A stretch of 21,002 nt of DNA from an uncultured Collinsella sp. GTDB lineage: Bacteria > Actinomycetota > Coriobacteriia > Coriobacteriales > Coriobacteriaceae. Shown in pieces: positions 7,949 through 16,224 of the stretch (positions are counted from its first letter, which is position 1; the number at the start of each line of letters is the position of its first letter). The translations under genes and the position numbers were made by a program. Location of the stretch: NCBI GenBank assembly GCA_900752015.1, contig CAADTZ010000104.1, positions 1-21,002 on the forward strand, written 5' to 3'. The notes under the pieces are model-generated. The model did no database searches and had not been told where the DNA came from. It worked only from the letters and a program-made list of their open reading frames with translations.

Positions 7949-8821
7949 TCATTTTCCGAGCCAGTTTTTGAACCACCACTCCATGGAGCGGCTCATCTCG
8001 GCCATAAAGGGGCTCGTGTGCTTGCGGGTATAGATGTCCACGACGCGCTCCCCCACCTCGCGGGCATGCGGACGGAACATCGCGTCCATCTCGGCCACCT
8101 GCGCGTCCATGGTCGCGGCATCCGCACGGCAGTAGCGCTCCTCGTGCACCAGGTTCACCACGGGGTGCGCGATTGCCGGGCGCTCCTTGCGGGGCGTGCC
8201 GATGATGAGCATCGACAGCGGCATGGTATAGGGCGGCAGATCGAGCAGCTCGGCAACTTCCTCGGCGTTCTCCACGATATCGCCGATGTAGCAGCTCCCC
8301 AGCCCCAGGGCCTCGGCGGCAACCACGGCGTTTTGCGCGGCGATCACGGCGTCCTGGGCCGCGATGGCAAAGTCGCCCAAACCCGGCGCGCGGCGGGGCG
8401 CCTTGCCCGTGCGCTTGACAAACTCGGGCCCAAAGCAGCCCACGTGCTCAAACAGATCGATCCACTTGGCATAATCGACCACAAATATAAGTGCCCAGGG
8501 CGCCTTGGCGATCATGGGCTGATGGTCGCACAGGTCGGCCAGACGGTCCAGCGTAGCCTGCTCGCGGATGCTCACGATGGAATACATCATCATGGCGCCC
8601 GCCGACGGCGCGCGACTCGCCGCATGCAAAATCGCCGCACGCTGCTCGTCGGTCACCGCCACGGGACGGTCGTTGTCATCACGCGCGAAGGCACGCGTGG
8701 AGGAACGGTGCTCCAACGTGTCCAGCACCGCATTGCCCGTAGTCTCGACCGGATAGCCGTACGTATCCACGACCGCAGCTCCGTCGCCGCCCATGTCCGC
8801 CTTGCAAACCTGCTCGCTCAT
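7949..8821 (-). CDS. Nitroreductase-family FMN oxidoreductase
   Basis: This 290-aa cytosolic flavoprotein probably uses NAD(P)H to reduce nitro or quinone compounds; the physiological substrate is unknown. The FMN-phosphate motif HRSSTRAF is near residue 38, and ASRAPSAGAMMMYSIV near 68-83 is the second flavin-contacting stretch of this family. AAEALGLGSCYIGDI (~168-182) and MLIIGTPRKERP (~204-215) match the C-terminal half of NfsA/FRP-like enzymes. The last ~70 residues (VHEERYCRAD onward) form a C-terminal extension that is common in anaerobe members. The ATG at 8821 has a gaggg ribosome site. It is divergent from the LTA-synthase-like gene across a 213-bp gap and ends at a palindrome. Confidence 0.87.
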   Translation of the reverse strand: MSEQVCKADMGGDGAAVVDTYGYPVETTGNAVLDTLEHRSSTRAFARDDNDRPVAVTDEQRAAILHAASRAPSAGAMMMYSIVSIREQATLDRLADLCDHQPMIAKAPWALIFVVDYAKWIDLFEHVGCFGPEFVKRTGKAPRRAPGLGDFAIAAQDAVIAAQNAVVAAEALGLGSCYIGDIVENAEEVAELLDLPPYTMPLSMLIIGTPRKERPAIAHPVVNLVHEERYCRADAATMDAQVAEMDAMFRPHAREVGERVVDIYTRKHTSPFMAEMSRSMEWWFKNWLGK

Positions 8822-9034
8822 CGCCCTACCCTCGCCATTTCTTTAAGAAGCCTTTACGTTTCCGTGTAATTCCCGTCCATTATCGCGCAGGTCGCCACTA
8901 CATTGCGCCACACCGCCACACGTGCGCGTTAATATGGCTGGTTGTTGTGCGCAGCCACCAATTGCAGCGCATATCTTGGTAACAATCGGGTAAACCCCCG
9001 CTTTCGTAGGTTTTAGTTTGTGAGGAGTCTCAGC

Positions 9035-11335
9035 ATGTTCGCTGCCGCCATCTCGCTCGTCGGTCTTGCGGCGACCGTCTACCTTGTCTTGCGCGAGGCC
9101 AAGGCCATTCGCGCACAGTCGGGCACCGTTGCCAAGGGCGCTATCGCCTGGAGCGTCGCCTTCGGTCTGTTCCAGGTCTTTTTGACCGTCTGGGGCGCTA
9201 TTGGTCTCGTCGCGCAAAACGAGCCGCTCGCCTTTGTGATGCTCATCCTGACCAATGCCATTCTCACCGGTTGCGCTTGGGCCAGCATCGCCCGCGACCG
9301 CATCGCCCTGCGCGTCTTTGCGTTCGCCAAGCCCGACGCCCCCGCCCCCACCGGCAAGCTCGCCCGCCTGCGCGGCGCCTTTGTGGGCAAACCGCTCGTC
9401 GCCGCCGTCCTGTGCCTGCTGCTCGCCGGCGTTTTTGCGCTGCTGGGCATGGAGGTCTCGTCCAACCACGACTTTACCTGGGTCTACCCCCTGTGCATCC
9501 TGCTCGAGTGGGCCATCATCACCGTGCTCATGACCGGCCTGTTCTTCCTGTTCCAGCGCCACGGCGCAGCTCCCGCGGTCCTGGCCTTTGCCCTCTTTGT
9601 CCTGGGCATTGCCGAGTTCTTCGTCATCACGTTTAAATCCATGCCCATCCAGCCGGGTGACCTTTCGGCCATCTCCACTGCCGCCGCGGTCGCCGGCACC
9701 GGCTACACCTTCTCGATCTCGCTGTTCTGCGTGCTGTCCATGGGCTTTACCGCCATCGCCATGCTGCTGTGCGAGTACGCCGGCCTGGTCGCACCGCATC
9801 GCCAGAAGGGCGCCGCCAACGCCAAGCGCATGCTGCTCACCAACCTGCTCGTAGCGGTGCTGTGCCTGGGCGGTGTGACCGCGCACGTCACGCTCATCGA
9901 CTACTACAACACCCTCGGCATCACCGTCTACACCTGGCGTCCGCTCGAGAGTTACTGGCGCGAGGGCTACCTGCCCGCTTTCATTAGCGCGGCGCAGTCC
10001 ATCAAGCCGCCCAAACCCGCCGACTACTCCGTCGACGATGCCAAGGCCACGCTCAAAAAGTACGCCAAGGCCTACGACAAGTCCGACGCGGCCAAAAGCG
10101 ACGAGCGTGCCGCCGCAAAGGAGCAGTTCGATAGCGAGAAGCCTACGGTCATCGCCATCATGAACGAGACCTTCTCGGATCTTTCGATCTACCAGAACAT
10201 GCGCGCCGGCTACGAAGGCCCGCAGTACTTTAAGAACCTGTCCAACTGCCTCAGCCGCGGCAAGCTCTACGTGAGCGCCTACGGCGGCGGCACCGCCAAT
10301 ACCGAGTTTGAGTTTATGACCGGCAACTCCATGGCCAACCTGGGCTCGGGCGTGTACCCCTACACCATCTACAACATGGAAACGACCGGGAACCTGGCAG
10401 AGCAGTTCAAGTCGCTCGGATATTCCACCACGGCCATGCACCCCAACCACGCCACCAACTGGAACCGCGAGAACGTCTACAAGGATTTTGGCTTTGACCG
10501 GTTCCTGTCCATCAACGATTTCCAGGGTGCCGATACCCTGCGCGGCATGGTGACCGACCAGGCTACCTATGACAAGATTCTTGAGCTGCTCGATCAGAAC
10601 GCCGATCCGCAGTTTATCTTCGACGTGACCATGCAGAACCACTCGGGCTACGACACGGGCCTGCTGCCGGTCGACAAGCAGATGCACCTGAACATCGACA
10701 CGACCGATCTGGACGCCAAGACCGTCGAGGACGGTACGCTCTCCGATGTCGACGAGTATGTCTCGTGCATCGAGCAGTCCGACCAGGCGCTTCGCTACTT
10801 CCTCAACGCCCTGAGCAAGCTCGACCGTAAGGTGGTCGTGGTGTTCTGGGGCGACCACCAGCCGTTCTTCCCGTCCAAGTTCAACGATAAGTGGTTTACC
10901 GGCGAGGACGACGCCACGCATCAGGAGCGTCTGTGGCAGACCGACTACATCATTTGGGCCAACTACGACGTTGCCGGCTGCGACCAGACGAGCAAGGTCG
11001 ACGACCTGTCCACCAACTACCTGTCCACCCAGCTTATGCAGCTGATCGGCGCGCCGCTGACCGACTACCAGAAGGCGCACATGACGCTGCGCGAGTCGCT
11101 GCCCGCTATCAACTCCGTGGGCTACGAGGACGCCAACCTGCGCTGGGCGCTCTCCTCCAACGTCACCGGTGACGACGCCGCTGCCGCAGCTGCCACCAAG
11201 GCACGCGAGGATTACGCCAAGATGCAGTACTACGAGATGTTCCGCGACGGCAAGAACGTGTACACCGAGCACTTCCAGACCGAGGCCAACGAGACCGACC
11301 CCAACTTGGCGCCGGGTACGACCAAGATCAAGTAG
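9035..11335 (+). CDS. LTA-synthase-family membrane phosphoglycerol transferase
   Basis: This 766-aa protein has several N-terminal membrane helices between residues ~1 and 290, followed by an extracellular sulfatase-fold domain. The LtaS-type active site can be read: Glu378 in TVIAIMNETFSD, the nucleophile Thr420 in AYGGGTANTEFEF, and Asp607/His608 in VVFWGDHQPFF. Known relatives move glycerol phosphate from phosphatidylglycerol, or similar groups, onto surface polymers. The exact polymer here is unknown, and the MNETFSD form groups with LTA-synthase-like enzymes rather than proven LtaS. The start is the ATG at 9035, with gtgaggag seven nt upstream; an in-frame GTG at 9020 lies within that ribosome site. 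An Ala/Asp/Lys-rich linker (~330-366) separates membrane and catalytic parts. It is a single gene, with structured element A starting 19 nt after its stop. Confidence 0.9.
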   Translation: MFAAAISLVGLAATVYLVLREAKAIRAQSGTVAKGAIAWSVAFGLFQVFLTVWGAIGLVAQNEPLAFVMLILTNAILTGCAWASIARDRIALRVFAFAKPDAPAPTGKLARLRGAFVGKPLVAAVLCLLLAGVFALLGMEVSSNHDFTWVYPLCILLEWAIITVLMTGLFFLFQRHGAAPAVLAFALFVLGIAEFFVITFKSMPIQPGDLSAISTAAAVAGTGYTFSISLFCVLSMGFTAIAMLLCEYAGLVAPHRQKGAANAKRMLLTNLLVAVLCLGGVTAHVTLIDYYNTLGITVYTWRPLESYWREGYLPAFISAAQSIKPPKPADYSVDDAKATLKKYAKAYDKSDAAKSDERAAAKEQFDSEKPTVIAIMNETFSDLSIYQNMRAGYEGPQYFKNLSNCLSRGKLYVSAYGGGTANTEFEFMTGNSMANLGSGVYPYTIYNMETTGNLAEQFKSLGYSTTAMHPNHATNWNRENVYKDFGFDRFLSINDFQGADTLRGMVTDQATYDKILELLDQNADPQFIFDVTMQNHSGYDTGLLPVDKQMHLNIDTTDLDAKTVEDGTLSDVDEYVSCIEQSDQALRYFLNALSKLDRKVVVVFWGDHQPFFPSKFNDKWFTGEDDATHQERLWQTDYIIWANYDVAGCDQTSKVDDLSTNYLSTQLMQLIGAPLTDYQKAHMTLRESLPAINSVGYEDANLRWALSSNVTGDDAAAAAATKAREDYAKMQYYEMFRDGKNVYTEHFQTEANETDPNLAPGTTKIK

Positions 11336-11354
11336 CGGCGCGTCTTAACTGGTT

Positions 11355-11485
11355 CGTCTGCCCGGCGGCGCGGAACGTAAGGTTCCCTGCTCGGACAGTC
11401 CTGCTCGCACGGAGAGCACATTAAGTGCTCTCCGGCTCGTGCGGAACTCGCGATGAACCTTACGTTCCGCGTCGCCGGGCAGACG
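11355..11485 (+). other. Structured element A: ~130-nt fold of unknown function
   Basis: Outer arms 11355-11384 and 11456-11485 pair over 30 bp with a single mismatch (left arm begins cgtctgcccggcggcgcgga). Inside is a second perfect 10-bp hairpin, cggagagcac-attaa-gtgctctccg (11410-11434). A diverged second copy, element B, lies in the opposite orientation at 16728-16778 plus 20385-20472. They share a 21-nt identical stretch (11438-11458 against the complement of 16757-16777), the ATTAA loop, and the gctc-ggacagtcctgc segment. The hairpin stem differs between copies by paired changes. No reading frame crosses it convincingly. It could be a small RNA, a 3'-UTR element or a mobile palindrome; I cannot name a known family for it. 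Confidence 0.6.
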
Positions 11486-11541
11486 CCTCAGTGTTGAAAC
11501 GCGGCTTGTCATGGGGACATCTGCTGAACATATATAAGTTG

Positions 11542-11565
11542 AAGGCCACGTCATGTGGCCTTTTT
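11542..11565 (+). terminator. Intrinsic terminator after element A
   Basis: The stem aaggccac-gtcat-gtggcctt is followed by a run of T (11561-11565). It is a textbook plus-strand terminator and would end transcripts of the LTA-synthase-like gene and/or element A. Confidence 0.8.
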
Positions 11566-11571
11566 GCATCC

Positions 11572-11924
11572 GGAAACCGTGTCCCAGAATTCTTGTCTGG
11601 AATGGGATGCAGTTTCCGCTTGGGACCCGATTGGGAAAGCGTGTCCCACTATTCAGCTGGATTCCGGGATGTATTTTCCGGTTGAGGCTCGTTGGGAAAG
11701 TGCGTCCCACTTTGGGGGCTGATTCTGGGACGTGGTTTCCGGTTGGCTCTCATTGGGAAAGTTCATCCCATTTCTCGGCCTAATTATGGGACGCAGTTTC
11801 CCGTTGAGGACCCTTTGGGAAAGTGCGTCCCGGTCTGGGCGCTCAAACTGGGATGGATTTTCCGGATGAGGGCTTGACGGAAAATGTGTCCCGTTCCGGG
11901 CGCTAATTGTGGGATGCAGTTTCC
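11572..11924. repeat. Hairpin repeat array 1: six units, ~61-bp period
   Basis: Six 46-bp near-palindromic units start at 11572, 11634, 11695, 11756, 11818 and 11879 (period 61 or 62). Each has the form GGAAA-n5-TCCCA/G ... GGGA-n6-TTTCC, so the ends and the inner TCCC/GGGA are conserved while the middle of the stem varies. The ~15-bp joints (like ggttgaggctcattg) are also related, so this is a tandem repeat and not a CRISPR. Units 1-6 correspond in order to units 2-7 of array 2. Function is unknown; it lies downstream of the surface-protein gene, beyond that gene's terminator. Confidence 0.85.
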
Positions 11925-11948
11925 GCTTGCGGAGTCTCCACTCAACAG

Positions 11949-11986
11949 AAAACCCGGGTGGCCTGTTTTTTGGCTACCCGGGTTTT
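11949..11986 (-). terminator. Intrinsic terminator of the large surface-protein gene
   Basis: The arms aaaacccgggtggcc (11949-11963) and ggctacccgggtttt (11972-11986) give a ~14-bp stem ending in T/A tracts on both strands. It lies 27 bp beyond the surface-gene stop on the minus strand and may work bidirectionally. Confidence 0.85.
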
Positions 11987-12013
11987 TGGGTTGTCGATAT
12001 GTTCGACTGGCTA

Positions 12014-13375
12014 CTAGTGGGTCTTGCGGCGCTTGATCAGCATGATGAGGGCTATCACTACGAGCGTTGCTCCCGCTGCTGCTGCGGTGGCGACTAGGGC
12101 GAATGTTTGGTCGCCGGTGTTTGCGAGGTTCTTCGCTGTGGTCGTAGTCTTGACCTTGGTGTCGGTCTTAGCTCCGTTGTCGGACTTGGGCTTGTCCGGG
12201 TTCGTCGGGGTCTCAGGAGTCTCGGGGTCCTTTGAGCCTTCGGAATCGGTTGGGCCGGCGGTGTTTACCAGCGTATGGTCCAGGAACTTCTTGGCGCCCG
12301 CACTTGCCTGTGAGAACAGGCGGCGCGTGCGGATCGGGGTGGCGTTCACCGTTGTGGGCGCCGTCTCCTCGGCCTCGATATTCACGAGCGTCGTGCCGGT
12401 GTCGAGGCCCACGTCGTTGTATCCCACGTGGCAGTAATACTGCGCACCGTCATCGTCTGCGGTCAGGTCAATCTCGAGCTTTGAGGCCGTTCCAGCCGCG
12501 AGGTTGCCATCGGCACCCACGAGCTTAAACTCTGTCTCGCCGCGGCCCTTGCGGTACCACATATAGGTCGGTGCCAGCCCTGTTTCGCTATCGTTGGCAC
12601 CGAGTTGCTTCACATGGCCAATCGCCGAGAGCGTCAGGTGGCTTCCCGCCGTGCGCTCAACCGAAGAGTCGTATCCAAGATCCGACCCCTCCGCAGCATC
12701 CGCCGCAGGTCCGCTCACGGTCATCGTCATGCCATCGGGCATGGTCTTGACCGTGATGATTGCCGAGCGAATACCTGTTTCGGTCGTGGATCCATTCTTA
12801 ACGGCGGCGATGGCGAATCGATACTCCGTATTGGGCTGCAGCCCATCCCACTTGAGCGAGGTCTGCGTGTTGTCGGCAATCTTCCAGCTATTGACGACCG
12901 CATCCGCCGCATTGCTCTGCAGCATGCCCACGCCGTAGCTAAAGCCACTCTTGTTTGCGAGTACATCGTCCCAGCTAAACGTAACGCTGGTCGAATCGAC
13001 GGCGTTTGCCGTAAAGCCCGTCACGGCCGGCGCGTCGGGCATCTCGACGTCCTTAACGTCATAGCCCACGATCCAGAACTGGTCGGTGTCCTTGGTGCCG
13101 AGCTTGTCGCCCGAGTCTGCCTCGAACTTGTCGACATCCACCGCGTTGACGCCCAGACGCCACACAAAACCGTACTTGCCCTGCGCGGCCTCGGGCAGGT
13201 TGTCGACGGTGCCGCCGTATTCGGTCGATTCACTCGAGGAGTTACCCGTAGTAAAGCCGGCGTTGGCACCAAAGCACAGGCCGCCAAACAACTCGTGCTT
13301 TGCGAGCTTCGCGCCCATGACAACGCTGCCGTTCAGCGTCAAGCCGAGCTCGAGCTCCTGCTCCTTGCCCTCCAC
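12014..13375 (-). CDS. Surface protein C-terminal fragment: FN3, Ig-like, LANTG anchor
   Basis: A 453-aa frame whose first usable codon is the GTG at 13375; the same frame is open back to the TGA at 13532. An FN3 domain is near residues 113-210 (PDAPAVTGFTANAVDSTSVT to NTEYRFAIAAVKNG). An Ig-like region at ~220-335 has APTYMWYRKG and GAQYYCHVGY. A stalk of Pro/Glu/Thr/Lys (~370-415) leads to LANTGD, a hydrophobic helix and IKRRKTH. LAxTG is the motif cut by class E sortases in high-GC Gram-positives. On its own it lacks a signal peptide and would not be exported, so it is best read as the 3' part of the broken gene. Confidence 0.7.
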   Translation of the reverse strand: MEGKEQELELGLTLNGSVVMGAKLAKHELFGGLCFGANAGFTTGNSSSESTEYGGTVDNLPEAAQGKYGFVWRLGVNAVDVDKFEADSGDKLGTKDTDQFWIVGYDVKDVEMPDAPAVTGFTANAVDSTSVTFSWDDVLANKSGFSYGVGMLQSNAADAVVNSWKIADNTQTSLKWDGLQPNTEYRFAIAAVKNGSTTETGIRSAIITVKTMPDGMTMTVSGPAADAAEGSDLGYDSSVERTAGSHLTLSAIGHVKQLGANDSETGLAPTYMWYRKGRGETEFKLVGADGNLAAGTASKLEIDLTADDDGAQYYCHVGYNDVGLDTGTTLVNIEAEETAPTTVNATPIRTRRLFSQASAGAKKFLDHTLVNTAGPTDSEGSKDPETPETPTNPDKPKSDNGAKTDTKVKTTTTAKNLANTGDQTFALVATAAAAGATLVVIALIMLIKRRKTH

Positions 13376-13531
13376 GACTTCGATGGTCTGCTCAATGCTC
13401 GCCCCCGACTGCGCGGCGGCGCCGTTAAACCCATCGTGCGTGTAGGCGCGCGTTACGCCAGGCTTGCCCAGGCCAAAGGAATCCCCAACGGGAGTCTCGC
13501 CGTTGAGCGTCGTTTGATAGGTTCCGGGTTC

Positions 13532-15721
13532 TCACGACCGGTTGGTCAAAAAGTAGCTGAGCGGCGTCATATTGTGCTGTTTGGCAATGCGGTCATAGGC
13601 CTCGACATTAACGACCGAGGTCTGCGCGCCGAGCGACACGGGCGCCGCCATCACGCCCTTGCCACCAGTTTCCTCATTTTCGATCTCATACTCGTAATAG
13701 ACCATCGGAATCGTGTAGAGCACGGCCTTGTCACCCTCGCCGGCATGCGACTCATAGCTTACGCTTGCGCTGACCGTGCGCTCGCTCCGGTAGTCATAGC
13801 ATCCCTCGGCGGCAAAATCGACTGAAGCATTCATCGCGACCAGGGGCGGACCGGTCTGCACCTCGACGGCAACGCCCAACTCGGCGCCAATGGTATAGCC
13901 CTGGGATGTCCCCGTGCCCTTTTCCTCTCCGTATGACGTGCCGCCCAACACCAGATAGCCGTATGCCTGCTCCAGATCCTCAACATAGGGCGCATCCTGC
14001 AGCACGGCAAGCACGCGCGGGTTGGTATAGACCTTGTAGCGGTCCTTGTACGTGATCTTGACGCTGTCGTTGTCGACATCGGGCAGCGCGAGCGAGATAA
14101 ATGTGCCGTAGGTAGTGCCGCGACGGTTGCTCTCGCTAATCACCTGCTCCTCGCCGCGGCGCACCTTTCCGTTCTCGTCGAGCGAAAAATGCGAGGCGGT
14201 CATCCAATAGTAGTCATCGTTCTTGCGCAGGTCCTCGTCGCGGTGCTTGCCCACCACAGCGATAAAGCTCTCGTTATAGCGGTCCGAACCCGAGACGCTG
14301 CCCGCCTTGACGTCGCTGATCCACACCTGCTCTATACCCTTGTGGTCATGCTTGTTGCTGCTGTTGTATTGCTGACCGCTCATGCTCATGGTTCCGACCA
14401 TGGACCCCAAGCCCTGAGCCCCGCTCTGTGCCGTGTTGCAGGCAAAGTCGCGGAACACATCGCCGCCCACGAGCACCTCGTCGACCGCCAGCTGCTCGGA
14501 CAGGCCGTCAAGGTTGGCAGTGGCAAGGGCAATAGGCGCCAAGGTGCACGGATAGCGCTTATCCTGAGCGCTATCCTTCCATGCGCTGTTGGGCACATGC
14601 ATCAGCCCATAGGAGGCGAGGAGCCCGTCTCTGTATTCCTTGCAATCGGAAAGCTTGAACTCGCCAGACTCCGAGTCAAAATACGCGTAGCGGTACAGCG
14701 CGCCGTACAGCCCCTTGCTGCCGTCAGAAGCGCCGTAATCAAAAGCGCTGCGTTGCCAGTCATAGCCCGCAAGAATAAGGCCCGTGACGGTTTCACCCGT
14801 CTTCTTTCCTTCTTCATCGTAGGCGGCAAACGTGCCGAACGTCGCATTCGCAGCGACCATGGTCTTGCCGTTCGCGGAGAGGGAGATTGCGCCCGCGTCG
14901 CCCAGAGCATCGACATGGACGAGCGCACCCTTGGATGCATCCCACGAAAACAGCTCGCAATGCGTCGACTTATCAATATTCTTCTTGCCGTAGGGTGCCG
15001 AGACCACGATGGCGAGGTCATCGCAAAAATCGCGATCGAGGTCGCCGGCCGCTAGCGAAACGACAGGAGCTGACTGAAGCTGCGTCCAGGAGTCGTTCCC
15101 GCCCTTGTTGTGCGTGGTGTAGTCCGCGGCGTTACCGGCATCGATCTTAACGACGCTTTGCTTCCAGTTGCCGCCCTCCAAGTCATACATGTCGACTACA
15201 GCCTTGCGCACGCCGTTCTCGTCGACATAGCAGCCCGCGTAGACAAAAAGCTCGTCGACGCCGTCGCCATCGACATCGCCCGCCTCGACATCAAAGACGG
15301 CGTCGTGCTCTTGCAGGTAACCGGCATCCAGGTACTTAAAACGGCCTTCGTACATCATATTAGTGTTGACCGTCACCGGCAGGTGTGTGTCGAGAGTGCG
15401 CGTACGCCCGTTGCTAAACGAGTAGAGGACCAGCTCAACCTTTCCGGCGTATGACTTGCCGTCAATCGTCGTGGAGGAACTGTCGCCGTAGGCACGGAGC
15501 TCGGCAACGCGGCTCTTTTTGCCCGTGCTGGCGTCGCTGCAGAACTCAACACTCGTGGCGTGAATGCCCGAGAAACCGTTGTTGTCGTTGGCGAGTACTG
15601 TTGAGGACTCATTGTTGCTTAGGTACGACCAGGTGCCGCCACCGTAGTCGCTATGCTTGTAGAGATCGCTGTTCGTATCGAAGTTGTTGACGTTTTGCCA
15701 GAACTTTGCGGCGCCCCACAC
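13532..15721 (-). CDS. Surface protein central fragment with FG-GAP/VCBS-like repeats
   Basis: A 729-codon open frame. FG-GAP-type calcium-loop motifs recur: FDVEAGDVDGDGVDELFVYAG near residue 145, VSLAAGDLDRDFCDDLAIVVSAP near 227, and LATANLDGLSEQLAVDEVLVGG near 410. The spacing suggests a beta-propeller-like extracellular domain. The frame begins (GTG, MWGAAKFWQNVNNFD) in the middle of what should be continuous protein, right where the signal-peptide frame is lost. It ends LSYFLTNRS at a TGA with the next domain continuing in frame. It has no signal peptide of its own. Confidence 0.7.
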   Translation of the reverse strand: MWGAAKFWQNVNNFDTNSDLYKHSDYGGGTWSYLSNNESSTVLANDNNGFSGIHATSVEFCSDASTGKKSRVAELRAYGDSSSTTIDGKSYAGKVELVLYSFSNGRTRTLDTHLPVTVNTNMMYEGRFKYLDAGYLQEHDAVFDVEAGDVDGDGVDELFVYAGCYVDENGVRKAVVDMYDLEGGNWKQSVVKIDAGNAADYTTHNKGGNDSWTQLQSAPVVSLAAGDLDRDFCDDLAIVVSAPYGKKNIDKSTHCELFSWDASKGALVHVDALGDAGAISLSANGKTMVAANATFGTFAAYDEEGKKTGETVTGLILAGYDWQRSAFDYGASDGSKGLYGALYRYAYFDSESGEFKLSDCKEYRDGLLASYGLMHVPNSAWKDSAQDKRYPCTLAPIALATANLDGLSEQLAVDEVLVGGDVFRDFACNTAQSGAQGLGSMVGTMSMSGQQYNSSNKHDHKGIEQVWISDVKAGSVSGSDRYNESFIAVVGKHRDEDLRKNDDYYWMTASHFSLDENGKVRRGEEQVISESNRRGTTYGTFISLALPDVDNDSVKITYKDRYKVYTNPRVLAVLQDAPYVEDLEQAYGYLVLGGTSYGEEKGTGTSQGYTIGAELGVAVEVQTGPPLVAMNASVDFAAEGCYDYRSERTVSASVSYESHAGEGDKAVLYTIPMVYYEYEIENEETGGKGVMAAPVSLGAQTSVVNVEAYDRIAKQHNMTPLSYFLTNRS

Positions 15722-16101
15722 ACTTCCATAGCCATCGAAGAGTTTGCGCTGCCGCCAATGTCACCGCGCTCGACGTTCTCGAGCTTGTCGCGCAGAGTGT
15801 AGCGATTGCCATGGCTACCGTTAGCTGCCATATAGACCTCGCTGCGCGTGGCAAACGTCGTGGGGGTATCAGTGGAATAGGGGCCAACGGTATCGGCCGG
15901 AATGTCCTCGCTCGTGCCCAGACCCAGGGCTTGATAATCCTGCTCGGTCATATCGGTGATTGCGGGCGCGTCTGCCGCCTGGGCAACCTGGGGCGTGGCC
16001 GTGAAGCAGGCGACGCTCGTGGCGATCAACGCAGCAAGCGCCGCCGTCCCAACAAGCGGGATTTTCGACAGCCTACGGATACGGGGGTGTGGAACGTACA
16101 T
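15619..16101 (-). CDS. Surface protein N-terminal fragment with signal peptide
   Basis: The start is taken as the ATG at 16101, because gcgagg lies six nt upstream; an in-frame ATG at 16137 has no ribosome site. MYVPHPRIRRLSKIPLVGTA begins a Sec signal peptide with Arg/Lys n-region, hydrophobic core and a likely cut after TPQVAQA. The genuine protein continues to about NSSMAMEV (15725). Beyond that, residues such as GKTSTTSIRTAISTSI are out of frame and end at a stop at 15619. The correct continuation (WGAAKFWQNV) is in the frame of the central fragment. Confidence 0.75.
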   Translation of the reverse strand: MYVPHPRIRRLSKIPLVGTAALAALIATSVACFTATPQVAQAADAPAITDMTEQDYQALGLGTSEDIPADTVGPYSTDTPTTFATRSEVYMAANGSHGNRYTLRDKLENVERGDIGGSANSSMAMEVCGAPQSSGKTSTTSIRTAISTSIATTVAAPGRT

Positions 16102-16145
16102 GAGGGACCTCGCTTTATTCGAGTGGAGTGGACTCATTTTTGCAA

Positions 16146-16151
16146 ATGATA
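16146..16151 (-). promoter_or_regulatory. Candidate -10 box of the surface-protein gene
   Basis: On the minus strand this reads TATCAT, preceded directly by TG, ~45 nt before the chosen start codon. No good -35 hexamer is seen; the direct repeats just upstream could bind an activator instead. Confidence 0.3.
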
Positions 16152-16170
16152 CATCCGATGCCCGATATCA

Positions 16171-16205
16171 CGTGTCTCATTTTCGCCAACGGCGTGTCTC
16201 ATTTT
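16171..16205. repeat. Two direct repeats (13 bp, 22 bp apart) upstream of the surface-protein gene
   Basis: The sequence cgtgtctcatttt occurs at 16171-16183 and 16193-16205, on the same face two helical turns apart. The position upstream of the candidate -10 box fits an operator or activator site. The spacing and form also resemble the 22-23-bp terminal repeats of IS21-type elements, so it may be a remnant IS end. Confidence 0.45.
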
Positions 16206-16224
16206 TGAGAATCCGAGATGCCGC

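Larger units (their letters stand above)
12014..16101 (-). pseudogene. Large LAxTG-anchored FG-GAP/FN3 surface protein gene, broken twice
   Basis: Three collinear minus-strand reading frames make up one gene of about 1,360 codons. The order is signal peptide, a large extracellular region with FG-GAP/VCBS-like repeats, an FN3 domain, an Ig-like domain, a Pro/Thr-rich stalk, LANTG, a TM helix and KRRK. Break 1 is a frameshift at gtgtgtgggg (15716-15727): either two extra bases in the TG run or one missing G would explain it. Break 2 is an in-frame TGA at 13532-13534. The frame downstream is the same one and stays open to 12014, so a single base change such as TGG to TGA would account for it. 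No slippery heptamer is evident. Either the gene is decaying, it is switched by mutation in this strain, or the breaks are assembly errors. It is flanked on both sides by hairpin arrays. Confidence 0.8.

Noticed and set aside
8843..11272. 809-aa minus-strand open frame
   Set aside because: It is antisense to the LTA-synthase-like gene, which has clear active-site motifs; the translation is Gly/Val/Asp-rich shadow.
13529..13537. Selenocysteine or programmed readthrough at the TGA
   Set aside because: I see no redox motif around the codon and no obvious stem-loop directly after it. The gene also carries a separate frameshift, so mutation or error is simpler.
12605..13825. 406-aa plus-strand open frame across the surface gene
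   Set aside because: It is antisense to FN3/Ig-like coding sequence and has no domain of its own.
15700..15735. Programmed ribosomal frameshift joining the signal peptide to the FG-GAP frame
   Set aside because: There is no slippery heptamer of the X-XXY-YYZ type and no Shine-Dalgarno-like stimulator at the site; a TG or G-run indel explains it.
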